Assembly: GCF_020859565.1 (NCBI RefSeq)
Contig: NZ_JAJHUO010000030.1
Location: 31,520 to 95,519, forward strand
Direction of reading: 5' to 3'
From: Saccharothrix luteola
GTDB lineage: Bacteria > Actinomycetota > Actinomycetes > Mycobacteriales > Pseudonocardiaceae
Length of the DNA: 64,000 bases
Shown here: positions 44,469 through 52,788 of the stretch, piece by piece
Layout: the number at the start of each line of letters is the position of its first letter
Numbering within the stretch: the first letter of the stretch is position 1
Position numbers and translations under genes: made by a program
The notes under the pieces: model-generated
Databases searched by the model: none
Seen by the model: the letters and a program-made list of their open reading frames with translations, nothing else
What the model was told of the DNA's origin: nothing

Positions 44469-45526
44469 CCCCTCCCGTGCAGCCGATGCTGGCCACCTCG
44501 GTGGACGAGATCCCGACCGGCGCGGACCTCGTGTTCGAGCCCAAGTGGGACGGCTACCGCTGCCTGGTGTTCCGCGACGGCGACGAGGTGTTCCTCCAGT
44601 CCCGCAGCGGCAAGCCGCTCAACCGGTACTTCCCGGAGGCCGAGGCCGCGCTGCGGCGCACCCTGCCGCCGCGGGTCGTGGTCGACGGCGAACTCGTCGT
44701 GGCCAAGGACGACAAGCTGGACTTCGACGCGCTGTCCGAGCGGATCCACCCGGCGGAGAGCCGCGTGCGGCTGCTGGCGGAGCGGACGCCGGCGAGCTTC
44801 GTGGCGTTCGACCTGCTGGCCCTGGGCGGCGACCTGCTGCTGGAGCGGCCGTGCACCGAGCGCCGGTCCACGCTGGAGGGTCTGATCACGCCCGGCGACG
44901 GCCTCTACCTCACGCCCGCGACCACCGACGGCGACCTGGCCGCGCAGTGGTTCGAGCTGTTCGAGGGGGCGGGCCTGGACGGCGTCATCGGCAAACCCGC
45001 CGCCGGCGAGTACACCCCGGGCAAGCGCAGCATGATCAAGGTCAAGCACGCACGCACCGCCGAGTGCGTGGTGGCCGGGCTGCGCTGGCACAAGGACACC
45101 GAGCCGGGCACGGCGGTCGGCTCGCTGCTGCTCGGCCTGCACGACGACGCGGGCGTCCTGCACCACGTGGGCGTCGTCGGCTCGTTCAAGGCGGCCGAAC
45201 GGCGGGCGCTGGCCGAGGAGTTCAAGGACCTGATCACCGCGGACGACCACCCGTGGCTGGTGGAGCCCGACGGCCGCCGGCTGCCCGGCGAGATCAACCG
45301 GTGGCGCGGCAAGCACGCCGACTGGGTGCCGTTGCGGCCGGAGCGCGTGCTGGAGATCGCGTACTCGCAGACCGAGGGCGCCGCGCCCGCCCGGCTGCGG
45401 CACAACGGCCAGTTCCGCCGCTGGCGGCCCGACCGCGACCCGGCGTCGTGCGGCTACGACCAGCTCGACCAGCCCGCGCGCTACGACGTGGAATCGGTGC
45501 TGCGAGGCGAAGTTCGCCCCGCGTGA
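44453..45526 (+). CDS. ligC: ATP-dependent DNA ligase, LigC type
   Basis: A 357-residue ligase. The adenylation lysine is Lys31 in FEPKWDGYR; downstream motifs are VVDGELVV, VAFDLLALGG, GLDGVIGK and KRSMIKVKHARTAECVV, followed by an OB-fold domain. Size and motifs match mycobacterial LigC, a back-up ligase. It begins with GTG inside the AmaP-like gene, so translation is coupled to the envelope cluster. A LigD-type polymerase domain is encoded at 57251; no Ku gene is in the window. Confidence 0.88.
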   Translation: MALPLTPPVQPMLATSVDEIPTGADLVFEPKWDGYRCLVFRDGDEVFLQSRSGKPLNRYFPEAEAALRRTLPPRVVVDGELVVAKDDKLDFDALSERIHPAESRVRLLAERTPASFVAFDLLALGGDLLLERPCTERRSTLEGLITPGDGLYLTPATTDGDLAAQWFELFEGAGLDGVIGKPAAGEYTPGKRSMIKVKHARTAECVVAGLRWHKDTEPGTAVGSLLLGLHDDAGVLHHVGVVGSFKAAERRALAEEFKDLITADDHPWLVEPDGRRLPGEINRWRGKHADWVPLRPERVLEIAYSQTEGAAPARLRHNGQFRRWRPDRDPASCGYDQLDQPARYDVESVLRGEVRPA

Positions 45527-45553
45527 CCGCTCGGGTGAGTACCGTGGTCGGCT

Positions 45554-46024
45554 GTGGCCGAGGTTGCTGACGTGAACGCGCTCATCCAGGAATTAGACGA
45601 CCGCATGGATCGCGACTGCCGACGGCTGTCGGCGTGGCGCGTCGTGCACCGGACGACCGGGCTGTTCTACACCGTGGTGCTGATCTTCGTGCCCGCCGTG
45701 CTGGCCGTCGGTTTCACCTCGTCGGAAACGCCGCTGGGCAAGGTGCTGCTGCTCATGGCGGCGGTGGTGGGCGGGCTGAACGTGACGTTCCGGCCCTACC
45801 TGCACAGCCTGAACCGGCGCAGCGCCGTGAACACCATGCGCAGGCTGCGCGACGAGTACCGCGCCGACGTGGCCGCCGCGGTCGAGGGCGAGTTGCTGGC
45901 CGTCTACCGCAAGTACGCGGCGAGCTACGCGACGATCTTCGAGGAGCGCGGCGGCGAGCTGATCGACGGGCGGCTCAGCGTCGAGGAGCCGCCGCCCGAC
46001 CCGCCGGCCAAGCCCCAGCCCTGA
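45554..46024 (+). CDS. DUF4231-like small membrane protein
   Basis: A 156-residue protein: an N-terminal helix, two membrane helices (about residues 35-58 and 62-82) and a helical C-terminal part ending in a Pro-rich tail. The arrangement resembles DUF4231 (SLATT-like) proteins, whose members are thought to form membrane pores; I hold the assignment loosely. GTG start, 27 bases after the ligase stop, same strand. Confidence 0.6.
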   Translation: MAEVADVNALIQELDDRMDRDCRRLSAWRVVHRTTGLFYTVVLIFVPAVLAVGFTSSETPLGKVLLLMAAVVGGLNVTFRPYLHSLNRRSAVNTMRRLRDEYRADVAAAVEGELLAVYRKYAASYATIFEERGGELIDGRLSVEEPPPDPPAKPQP

Positions 46025-46080
46025 ACCTCGGCTCTGGCCCTCAGCCCTGAACCTCAGCCCTGGACCTCAGCTCTGGGCCT
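46018..46080. repeat. Short tandem repeats between convergent genes
   Basis: Variants of a 14-base unit built on CCCTGAACCTCAG are repeated about four times across the gap and into both flanking gene ends. No hairpin is obvious; simple slippage is the likely origin. Confidence 0.55.
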
Positions 46081-46504
46081 CGCGCACCTTCGCCACGAAG
46101 TCGTCCACGCTCTGACGTGCGACCTCACGTCCGATGAGGTCCAGCGGCAGGTCGTCGGGCCGCTTGAAGCGCACGCAGCTCTTGCCCATGTCGAGCTTCC
46201 GCCCGGTCGCCTCGAACTCGGCCCGGAACTCCTGCTCGCGCTCGCCGTACACGCCCATGAGGTACAGCGAGACGTAGTTCTTCTGGGACGCGATCGACAC
46301 GTACCCGAGCGGCTGCCCGTTGTAGGTCTTGCCGGACACCTCCAGCGGCACCGAGTAGGTGATCATCCCCCACCGCATGCCCTCGACGTACCCGTCCGGC
46401 AGGTTCGCCAGGATCACGTCCCGCACCGCCGACACCGTCGCGCGCCGGTCCTCCGGCAGCTCCGCCAGGTACTCCTCGACCGTCACGGCCTTGCTCTGGA
46501 CCAC
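46067..46504 (-). CDS. DUF1801 family protein
   Basis: A 145-residue protein of the DUF1801/YdhG-like fold: EYLAELPEDRRATVSAVRDVILANLPDGYVEGMRWGMITYSVPLE... and C-terminal MGKSCVRFKRPDDLPLDLIGREV. Members are small soluble proteins of unknown activity, related to frataxin-like or iron-binding folds. GTG start three bases after the EamA transporter stop, so the two are in one transcript. Confidence 0.85.
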   Translation of the reverse strand: MVQSKAVTVEEYLAELPEDRRATVSAVRDVILANLPDGYVEGMRWGMITYSVPLEVSGKTYNGQPLGYVSIASQKNYVSLYLMGVYGEREQEFRAEFEATGRKLDMGKSCVRFKRPDDLPLDLIGREVARQSVDDFVAKVREAQS

Positions 46505-46507
46505 TCG

Positions 46508-47419
46508 TCACACCTCCGGTCCCGCGGTCCTGGTGGCGCCGATCGACGCCAGCACCACGCAGAACACCGCGACCCACTGGGCCGGGCGCAGCGCCTCGTG
46601 CAGCAATATCAACCCGGCCAGCGCCGCGACGGCGGGCTCCAGGCTCATCAGGATGCCGAACACGCGCGGTGGGATCTTGCGCAACGCCTCCAGCTCCAGC
46701 GAGTACGGGACCACCGACGACAGCAGCGCCACCGCCGCGCCCGCGACGAGCACCACCGGGTCGAGCAGCATCGTGCCCGCCTCGGCCACGCCGAACGGCA
46801 GCGCCACGGCCGCGCCGACCACCATCGCCAGCGCCAGGCCCTTGCCGTCGGACGTGCGGCTGCCCAGCGCCGCGGTCAGCAGGATGTAGCCGGCCCAGCA
46901 CGCGCCCGCGCCCGCCGCGAACAGCACGCCGGGCAGCGCCAGACCGCCGTCGACCCTGGTCAGCAGCAGCACGCCGGTCGCCGCGAGCAGCGCCCACACC
47001 CCGTCCAACCAGCGCCGCGACCCGATGACGGCCACCGCCAGCGGGCCGAGGAACTCGATGGTGACCGCCGCGCCCAGCGGGATGTGCTTGATCGCCTGGT
47101 AGAAGCTCAGGTTCATGGCGCCGAGCACCAGGCCGTAGCCCAGGACCACCGCGTACGTCCGGCGGTCCAGCCGCAGCGACGGCCGCCACACCGCGAGCAG
47201 GATGACGGCGGCCAGCACGAGCCGCAGCGTGACCGTGCCCGCGGCGCCGGCCAGGGTGAACAGCTGCTTGGCCACGGCGGCGCCGACCTGCACGCTGACC
47301 ACGCCCAGCAGGACCAGCGCGGGCGGCGGTATCGCGCCGAACGCCTTGGCGGCGAGCGTGACCGGCCCGGAGCGGTGGAGCCTGCGTTCGGGGATGCCCT
47401 CGACGTGCACTGTGACCAC
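46508..47419 (-). CDS. EamA/DMT superfamily transporter (RhtA-like)
   Basis: A 303-residue protein with ten membrane helices in two EamA repeats (SFYQAIKHIPLGAAVTIEFLGPLAVAVIGSRR...; PYSLELEALRKIPPRVFGILMSLEPAVAALAGLILLHEAL). This pattern is of the RhtA/YdcZ-like amino-acid and metabolite exporters. GTG 47419 is taken as start; GTG 47410 is possible. First gene of a pair with DUF1801. Confidence 0.88.
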   Translation of the reverse strand: MVTVHVEGIPERRLHRSGPVTLAAKAFGAIPPPALVLLGVVSVQVGAAVAKQLFTLAGAAGTVTLRLVLAAVILLAVWRPSLRLDRRTYAVVLGYGLVLGAMNLSFYQAIKHIPLGAAVTIEFLGPLAVAVIGSRRWLDGVWALLAATGVLLLTRVDGGLALPGVLFAAGAGACWAGYILLTAALGSRTSDGKGLALAMVVGAAVALPFGVAEAGTMLLDPVVLVAGAAVALLSSVVPYSLELEALRKIPPRVFGILMSLEPAVAALAGLILLHEALRPAQWVAVFCVVLASIGATRTAGPEV

Positions 47420-47557
47420 GCGGACATCCTGCCCCAGCCCGCTCACCGAAGTCTCACCTGGACTGTGTGAGGCTCTGCACCGGACCTCCGGGGGCGACCT
47501 CGGGGGCAACCAGCCCATCGGGAGACCAGTGCCGTGGGAGAGAGCGAGGGGACCGCT

Positions 47558-49102
47558 GTGCCGCGTCGGCGTCACGCCGCTTCGATGTTGGTGGCTCTGA
47601 GCGCGCTGGCCGCGTGCAGCGCGGGTCCGTCGACCCGGCCGGTGATCGCCGTGCACGGTGACGGCGAGGAGCCGTCGTCGGTCACCACGCCGTCCGGTCC
47701 CCGCGAGGTCCCGCCGCTGGAGAGCTACGAGACGCCCGGGCTGTCCTGGTCGTCGTGCACGGCCTCCGCGCGTGCCCGGATGGGTGATTCGGCGCCGGCG
47801 GGCGCGTGGGAGTACGAGTGCTCGCAGCTCACCGTGAGGCTGGACGTGCCGAGCCGTCCCGGGCGGGGCAACCTGGGCATGTCGCTGCTGCGCGTCGGCA
47901 CGGGCGGCAGCCCGCTGGTGGTGGTCGGCGAGGCGGGCGGGGAGCCGGGGACGTTGAAGGCGGCACGGCTGGCGGCGAGCCTGCCCGCGACGGTGCTGAG
48001 CACGTTCACGCTGATCGGCGTCGACCGGCGGGGCACCGGCGAGTCGGACCCGGTGCAGTGCGTGCCGGACGCGGCGCGGGTCGGGATCGTGGAGGCCGAT
48101 CCGGGTGCGGAGTCGAACGAGGACCTGGTCGACGCGTACACGTTGGCGAGCCGCGAGTGCGTGCTCGACATGGAGAACCGGTTGCCCGCGGTGGACTCGT
48201 GGCGCGCGTCGGCCGATCTCGAGCAGCTGCGGGAGGCGTTGGGCGTGCCGCACCTGAACGCCATCGGGCTCGGTGAGGGTTCGCGGGTGCTGACGTTGTA
48301 CGCGTCGCGGTTCCCGGACCGGATCGGGCGGATGGTGTTCGACGGCGCGCCGGACCCGACGTTGGACGTGACGGCCGTGATGCAGACGCGGGCGGTGGCG
48401 GCGGAGGAGACGTTCTCGGCGTTCCAGAAGGACTGCGTGGTCCGCGGGTGCCCATTGGGGGCGGGTGCGACGGACCGGTACAAGGCGTTGCTGGACTCGT
48501 TGCGGGACCGGCCGCTGCGCGGCGGTGATTTCGACCTCACGCCGGGGACCGCCGCGGAGGCCGTGCTGGCGGGGTTGGCGGACCGGTCGCGGTGGGGTGC
48601 GCTGGCGGACGCGATCGTGGCGGCGGAGGGTGGCGACGGCGCCAAGCTGAGCGCGTTCATCGAGCCGTTGCTGCTGGAGCAGGACGAGGACCCGCCGCGC
48701 ATCGACGCCGGGATCATCACGGGGTGCAACGACACGACGACCCGCGTGCCGCCGGAACGGGTGGCGGGGTTGACGGAGGACTGGCGGACCAAGCAGCCGC
48801 TGTTCGGTGCTCACTTCGCGCGCAAGCTGCTGGCCTGCGGCCCGTTCCCGGTGCCCCAGGCGGTGAAGGTGCCGAGGCTCGTGGGTGCGCCGCCGATGCT
48901 CGTGCTGACCACGGCGGCCGACCCCGTGACGCCGCGTGAGGGCGGGGAGCGGGCGGCGCAGGCCCTGCCGGCCGGGGTCGTGGTGGGGTGGCAGGGCGGG
49001 GGTCATGGAGCGCTCGGCCAGTCGGCGTGCGCGACGAAGGCGGCGGAGGAGTTCCTCGTGGACGCCAAGGTGCCTGCCAACGGCACCGCCTGCCCACCGT
49101 GA
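47558..49102 (+). CDS. Lipoprotein alpha/beta hydrolase, TAP-like, lacking the nucleophile Ser
   Basis: A 514-residue exported protein with a lipobox (ALSALAACSAG). The fold is that of TAP-like secreted peptidases: IGVDRRGTGESDPVQC (oxyanion region), the elbow AIGLGEGSRVLTLYASRFPDRIGRMVFDGAPDP, C-terminal PPMLVLTTAADPVTPREGGERAAQALPAG and GGGHGALGQSACAT. At the elbow the usual GxSxG is GLGEG, so Ser is Gly (codon GGT), while Asp and His remain. GTG 47558 follows GAGGGG. It may be non-enzymatic or use another residue. Confidence 0.85.
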   Translation: MPRRRHAASMLVALSALAACSAGPSTRPVIAVHGDGEEPSSVTTPSGPREVPPLESYETPGLSWSSCTASARARMGDSAPAGAWEYECSQLTVRLDVPSRPGRGNLGMSLLRVGTGGSPLVVVGEAGGEPGTLKAARLAASLPATVLSTFTLIGVDRRGTGESDPVQCVPDAARVGIVEADPGAESNEDLVDAYTLASRECVLDMENRLPAVDSWRASADLEQLREALGVPHLNAIGLGEGSRVLTLYASRFPDRIGRMVFDGAPDPTLDVTAVMQTRAVAAEETFSAFQKDCVVRGCPLGAGATDRYKALLDSLRDRPLRGGDFDLTPGTAAEAVLAGLADRSRWGALADAIVAAEGGDGAKLSAFIEPLLLEQDEDPPRIDAGIITGCNDTTTRVPPERVAGLTEDWRTKQPLFGAHFARKLLACGPFPVPQAVKVPRLVGAPPMLVLTTAADPVTPREGGERAAQALPAGVVVGWQGGGHGALGQSACATKAAEEFLVDAKVPANGTACPP

Positions 49103-50126
49103 GGTCGGCAGCACGTCACCCGGCACACTCCCCCGGAACCCAGTACCCTGCCCGCCGGACCCACCCGCGTCCCACCCGCCGGGGCCCAGGACAACCGAGC
49201 ACGATCGAGTGAATTTGGCCAGAAAGTGTACGGAAACACCGTTACCGTACCTCGGTTGAAAACCAGCGGACCCGCCGAAACCACCCCACTCCGCCCACCA
49301 CCCGCCACCCGTCACTCCCGAACCCGATCCGCCTCAGCCCTGGGTCCGCCGATCCCAAACGCAGCGGACCCGGCAGCACGGACCCGGCGGCACAACGGAC
49401 TCCGACAGACCCCGGCGCACCACGGACCGCCACCACGGCTTCGGCAGCAGGACGGACCCAGCGCACGACGAGCGCGAGCGACCTGCCGACCAGGCAGCAG
49501 CGCGGCGGACCGGCAGCACGTGGGACCCGACAGCACCACGAGCCCGACGGCATGGCGGCACTGCGCTTGGCCCGCCGCGAAATGGCGCGGCCACGACGCT
49601 CAGCCGGGCGCGAACCCCGGTGGACTGCGAGGGCTTGATGGGCCACGGAGCCGGTGTGCGGCGCGTGGTCGGCGGCGAGGCCGTTTGGTCGGGCCGCGAA
49701 CCCGGTGCGCGGCGAGGCCGGTGCGCGGCGAGGCCGGTGCGCGGCGAGGCCGGTCGGCTGCGAAACCCGGCCGCGGCCCTCTGGTCGCCGCCGAAATCCA
49801 CGAAGCGGACCCCGGCGGGAGTGAGATCCGAGGCGCGGAACCTCCGGCTGCCGAAACCCTGCGTGCGATCGCCGGCAGTGGGCGGATCTGAGCCGCGAAA
49901 CCCTGGGCGCGAAAGCCCTCGACACGTGGAATCGGGCTGGGAAAGCCAGGGTGCGAAGGCGCCGGCAGGCCGAGCCGGGCCGCGAAAATTCGGCGGTCGG
50001 TGGGGATGGCACGCGGAAGGTCGGTGGCGGGTGGGGTTTGTCAGCCCGAACCCCGGCTCGCCTGGGGCGGCCGGGGTCGGGTGATTGGCGGTTCCGCGTT
50101 CGTGCCTGGCAGGCGCGGCGGGCGGG
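49103..50126. other. Kilobase without a convincing gene
   Basis: Long open frames exist on both strands but all have poor codon structure and low-complexity products. The middle carries a 16-base tandem repeat (49704-49751) and many scattered GCGAAACCC/GGCCGCGAA words. No RNA gene is recognised. This region lies downstream of the cysteine-rich peptide gene, so its transcript may run through it. Confidence 0.6.
49704..49751. repeat. Tandem repeat, 3 x 16 bases
   Basis: GGTGCGCGGCGAGGCC is repeated three times without change, and a degenerate fourth copy precedes it near 49672. It lies in the gene-poor kilobase. Confidence 0.9.
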
Positions 50127-50231
50127 TCAGCAGGTGGAGCAACACCCGCAGCCGGGGCCCGTGCAACCGGTGCAGCAGCCGCAGCTGCCGCCGAGTTGGG
50201 CCTGCTCAGCCGTCGTGATCTCAACAACCAT
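50127..50231 (-). CDS. Cysteine-rich 34-residue peptide, candidate RiPP precursor or metal-binding peptide
   Basis: ATG at 50231 follows a strong Shine-Dalgarno GGAGG by seven bases. The peptide begins MVVEITTAEQAQLGG, an unmodified-looking leader ending in Gly-Gly, and continues with a Cys/Gly-rich core of 19 residues that has eight cysteines. These form two equal modules, CGCCTGC and CGCCSTC, joined by TGPG; the spacing CxCCxxC-x4-CxCCxxC is exact. A double-Gly before a Cys-rich core is typical of ribosomally made, modified peptides; paired CxCC could equally bind Cu or Zn. No maturation enzyme or exporter is adjacent. I do not recognise a named family. Confidence 0.75.
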   Translation of the reverse strand: MVVEITTAEQAQLGGSCGCCTGCTGPGCGCCSTC

Positions 50232-50347
50232 CTTGTGCCTCCGCGGCGTCGAGGGACTTCGTGGGACCGAAGGTATTTCGACCCCACGGTCCGCCCCTAC
50301 CGCCGGCCAGGGGAAGTACCCTCACCCGATCGCGGAACGCCAATCAT

Positions 50348-50365
50348 CAATACGTTGCAATACGT
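50348..50365. promoter_or_regulatory. Direct repeat CAATACGT, one helical turn apart
   Basis: CAATACGT at 50348-50355 and 50358-50365, about 120 bases upstream of the cysteine-rich peptide start and between it and DUF6319. This AT-richer stretch stands out from the surroundings and could hold a promoter or a regulator site. Confidence 0.45.
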
Positions 50366-50421
50366 GTTCTCGCCCGGTCAGCACCCCGTTCCCACCCGGC
50401 CGGCACCCGTTCCCGCACCGG

Positions 50422-51099
50422 TCAGCCCGTCAGCTCGTCCAACGCCCGCTGGGCCGCCTCCAGCTCCGCCCGCAACTGCTCGACCCGCGCGAGGTGGCGG
50501 TCGCGGGCGGCGGTGAGGACGCTCTCGACGGCCTCGTCGACCTCCGGCGGCAGCAGCTTCGACGCCTGCGACACCGCCGACGCGGCCACCGGAGCGGCCT
50601 TCAACGTCCGCTTCGAACCCCACTGCACGTCGACCGTCCACTCACCGTCCGCGGTCGACGTGAGCGTCACCGTCACCTCCGCCGGCTTCACCTGCTTGCG
50701 CGCGGCCGGTCGGCGTTCCACAGGGGCCGGCGGCGCCGGAGCGGGCTTCGGCTTCGGAGGCGCAGGCGCGGGACCCGGCGTGTAGATGTGCTCCACCGGC
50801 GTCACCGGCGCCGGGGTCTCGACGGCGGCCGGAGCCGGGGTCCGCTTGCGCGGAGCCGGCTTCTCCACGGTCAGCTCGGCAGGCGAGAACGACAGCTCGT
50901 CCTTCTCCCCCGTCGGCCGCACCTGGATGAAATCACCCTCGGCGGGGTCGGTGAACGCCACCACCTTCGCCGACCGCCCGGCCTCCACCCCGACCGCGGC
51001 GGAGGTGAACCAGACCGCGGGCGGTCGGCCCGCGGCCAACTCCGCACGCAGGTGGTCGATGTCCTGCGGGGACAACGAGCTCTGCTTCGCCTTCGCCAT
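50422..51099 (-). CDS. DUF6319-like protein
   Basis: A 225-residue protein in two parts joined by a Pro/Ala/Lys-rich linker (about residues 75-125). The N-terminal part (SPQDIDHLRAELAAGRPPAVWFTSAAVGVEAGRSAKVVAFTDPAEGDFIQVRP) looks like a small beta domain; the C-terminal part (VTVTLTSTADGEWTVDVQWGSKRTLKAAPVAASAVSQASKLLP) ends with a coiled segment. I associate this with DUF6319; function unknown. ATG at 51099. Next gene upstream of the cysteine-rich peptide on the same strand, 190 bases away. Confidence 0.65.
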   Translation of the reverse strand: MAKAKQSSLSPQDIDHLRAELAAGRPPAVWFTSAAVGVEAGRSAKVVAFTDPAEGDFIQVRPTGEKDELSFSPAELTVEKPAPRKRTPAPAAVETPAPVTPVEHIYTPGPAPAPPKPKPAPAPPAPVERRPAARKQVKPAEVTVTLTSTADGEWTVDVQWGSKRTLKAAPVAASAVSQASKLLPPEVDEAVESVLTAARDRHLARVEQLRAELEAAQRALDELTG

Positions 51100-51145
51100 C
51101 GCCTACCTCCACGACTTGCACAAGATCTGTCGGGTGCAGCTTGCC

Positions 51146-51748
51146 CTACGCCACCGACAATCCCGAGAACTGCCGGTCGTGCGCACGTCCCAGCGCCCAC
51201 TGCGCGACCACCGATCCCACCAGCGCGAGGAGCATGTCCCAGTGGGTGTCCCACACATCCCCTTGCGTGCCAAGGAAGTCCGTCGCCGACTCACCGCCGA
51301 TCAGCGCACCGGCCCACTCCACGAACTCGTAACCCGCGCTGATCGCCAGGCACGTGGCCGACACGAGGAAGAACGTCCACCGCCCCGGCCGCAGCGGCGT
51401 CCGGCGCAACAAGATCTCCCGCACCAGCACCGCGGGCACGAAACCCTGCACGAAGTGCGCGAACCGGTCGTAGTGGTTGCGGTCGGTCCACAGGTCGCCG
51501 AACGGCACCTCGGCGTAGGTGTAGTGGCCGCCGAGCGCGAGCACCAGCGCGTGCCCGAAGATCAGCCAGTACGCGAGCGCCGTCAGCGGGAACCTGCGGC
51601 GCGTCCACGCCAGCAGGGGCAGCGCGATGAGGATCGGCGCGACCTCCAGCAGCCAGGTGACGTAGCTCTTGGGCCGGATGGCCGACACCGCGACCGCCAC
51701 CACGACGAGGACCGCGAGGGTGACCGGCAGGCGGTCGCGGGGTTCCAT
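51146..51748 (-). CDS. DUF2238 (YjdF-like) membrane protein
   Basis: A 200-residue protein with six membrane helices. The sequences GHYTYAEVPFGDLW, RNHYDRFAHFVQGFVPAVLVREILLR, ISAGYEFVEWAGALIGGESATDFLGTQGDVWDTHWDMLLALVG are the DUF2238 signatures (conserved acidic and His residues at the membrane face). Function unknown. ATG 51748 gives the family N terminus. Confidence 0.88.
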   Translation of the reverse strand: MEPRDRLPVTLAVLVVVAVAVSAIRPKSYVTWLLEVAPILIALPLLAWTRRRFPLTALAYWLIFGHALVLALGGHYTYAEVPFGDLWTDRNHYDRFAHFVQGFVPAVLVREILLRRTPLRPGRWTFFLVSATCLAISAGYEFVEWAGALIGGESATDFLGTQGDVWDTHWDMLLALVGSVVAQWALGRAHDRQFSGLSVA

Positions 51749-51814
51749 CCCCCGGATCCTACCGGTCACCCGCGCGGGGCAGTCCACAAAGGACTGTAGA
51801 CGACCGCGACAGCC

Positions 51815-52750
51815 CTAGATCGGGTTGCCGTTCGTGCCGCAGATGCGACCCGCGTTCACGCAGTCGCGCACCCGTCGTTCCAGTTCCGGCTGGTCCCACG
51901 CGTTGATGAAGTCACCGTGGAAGGTGTACCCCGGCGCGTTGGTCACGTTCACCCCGTTCACCGTCCCGCCCAGCGACAGCCCGCCGCCGTTGACCGGGTA
52001 GGTGATCAGGAACTCCAGCCTCGGCAGGACCACGTTGTGCGTGGACGGGCACGACCCGTTCCAGAACACGATGTGGTCCTTGTGGTTGGCGCTGTCGAGG
52101 TCCCGACCGTTCCAGCAGGTCGGGAAGTCGAGGTACGTCTCCAGCTTGGTGCCGGCCGGGCAGTTCATGAAGTCCCGGCTCGACGGTGACTGCGTGGTGC
52201 ACGACCACCGCGCGGACGGGTTCTGGTCGGGGCTGGCCGCCCGGGCGTTGCCGACGACGTACCTCATGTTCGGCGGGTACGCGACGGCGCGTTGCATGTC
52301 GTGGATGCCCTGGTAGTACACGGTGACGCTCTCCGGCGCGACCGGCTGCCCGTTCTTGTACAGCGTGGGCACCCAGTAGGCGGACAGGTCGACCACCGGG
52401 TCGCACGTGGTGCCCGCCGCCTTGAGCGACGTGTACGTGGAGGACGCGTTGGTCGACCGGTTGCCGAAGAACTCGTGCACGTGCGACACGCCGGTCTGGT
52501 TGGGGTAGATGATCGGGTCGTTGCCGGACCGGTGGCTCGCGCGGCAGTTGGCGCGGAACTCCGACGCGGCCTGGATCCCGGCTTGCTGCTCGATGGCCGC
52601 GGCCTGGTGCGCGTCCGGTGCGGCCGGGTGGTTGTCGTGGTTCACCAGGGGCCCCGCGCCCGCCGGCTGGTAGGCGACCACCGACCCGATCAGGGCCAGT
52701 GCCAGCGCGACGGACGCGGCGCCGATGACACCTCTCAATCTCGCGTTCAT
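51815..52750 (-). CDS. Secreted DUF1996 protein
   Basis: A 311-residue secreted protein with a Sec signal peptide (residues 1-32). The mature part has the DUF1996 landmarks FRANCRASHRSGNDPIIYPNQTGVSHVHEFFGN, TTCDPVVDLSAYWVPTLY, CPAGTKLETYLDFPTCWNGRDLDSANHKDHI and FHGDFINAWDQPEL; six or more cysteines. The domain occurs in fungal and bacterial secreted proteins, often with glucan-active enzymes, but its activity is unknown. It follows the GH81 glucanase on the same strand at 38 bases and is probably co-transcribed. Confidence 0.9.
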   Translation of the reverse strand: MNARLRGVIGAASVALALALIGSVVAYQPAGAGPLVNHDNHPAAPDAHQAAAIEQQAGIQAASEFRANCRASHRSGNDPIIYPNQTGVSHVHEFFGNRSTNASSTYTSLKAAGTTCDPVVDLSAYWVPTLYKNGQPVAPESVTVYYQGIHDMQRAVAYPPNMRYVVGNARAASPDQNPSARWSCTTQSPSSRDFMNCPAGTKLETYLDFPTCWNGRDLDSANHKDHIVFWNGSCPSTHNVVLPRLEFLITYPVNGGGLSLGGTVNGVNVTNAPGYTFHGDFINAWDQPELERRVRDCVNAGRICGTNGNPI

Positions 52751-52788
52751 CCGATCTCCTCAAGGTGGAGCGGGATGCGGCGGCAGGT

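Noticed and set aside
49704..49751. Tandem repeat considered as a CRISPR array
   Set aside because: The 16-base copies are contiguous with no spacers, and no cas gene is present.
50127..50231. The cysteine-rich ORF considered as a chance product of GCA/GCC repeats on the other strand
   Set aside because: The well-placed GGAGG, the ATG, the non-repetitive leader and the exact two-fold cysteine spacing argue for a real gene, though proof requires conservation.
49226..50287. Open frames of 221 to 317 codons in the gene-poor kilobase
   Set aside because: Products are Arg/Pro-rich, without motif, with frames open on several phases at once because stops are rare at this GC content.
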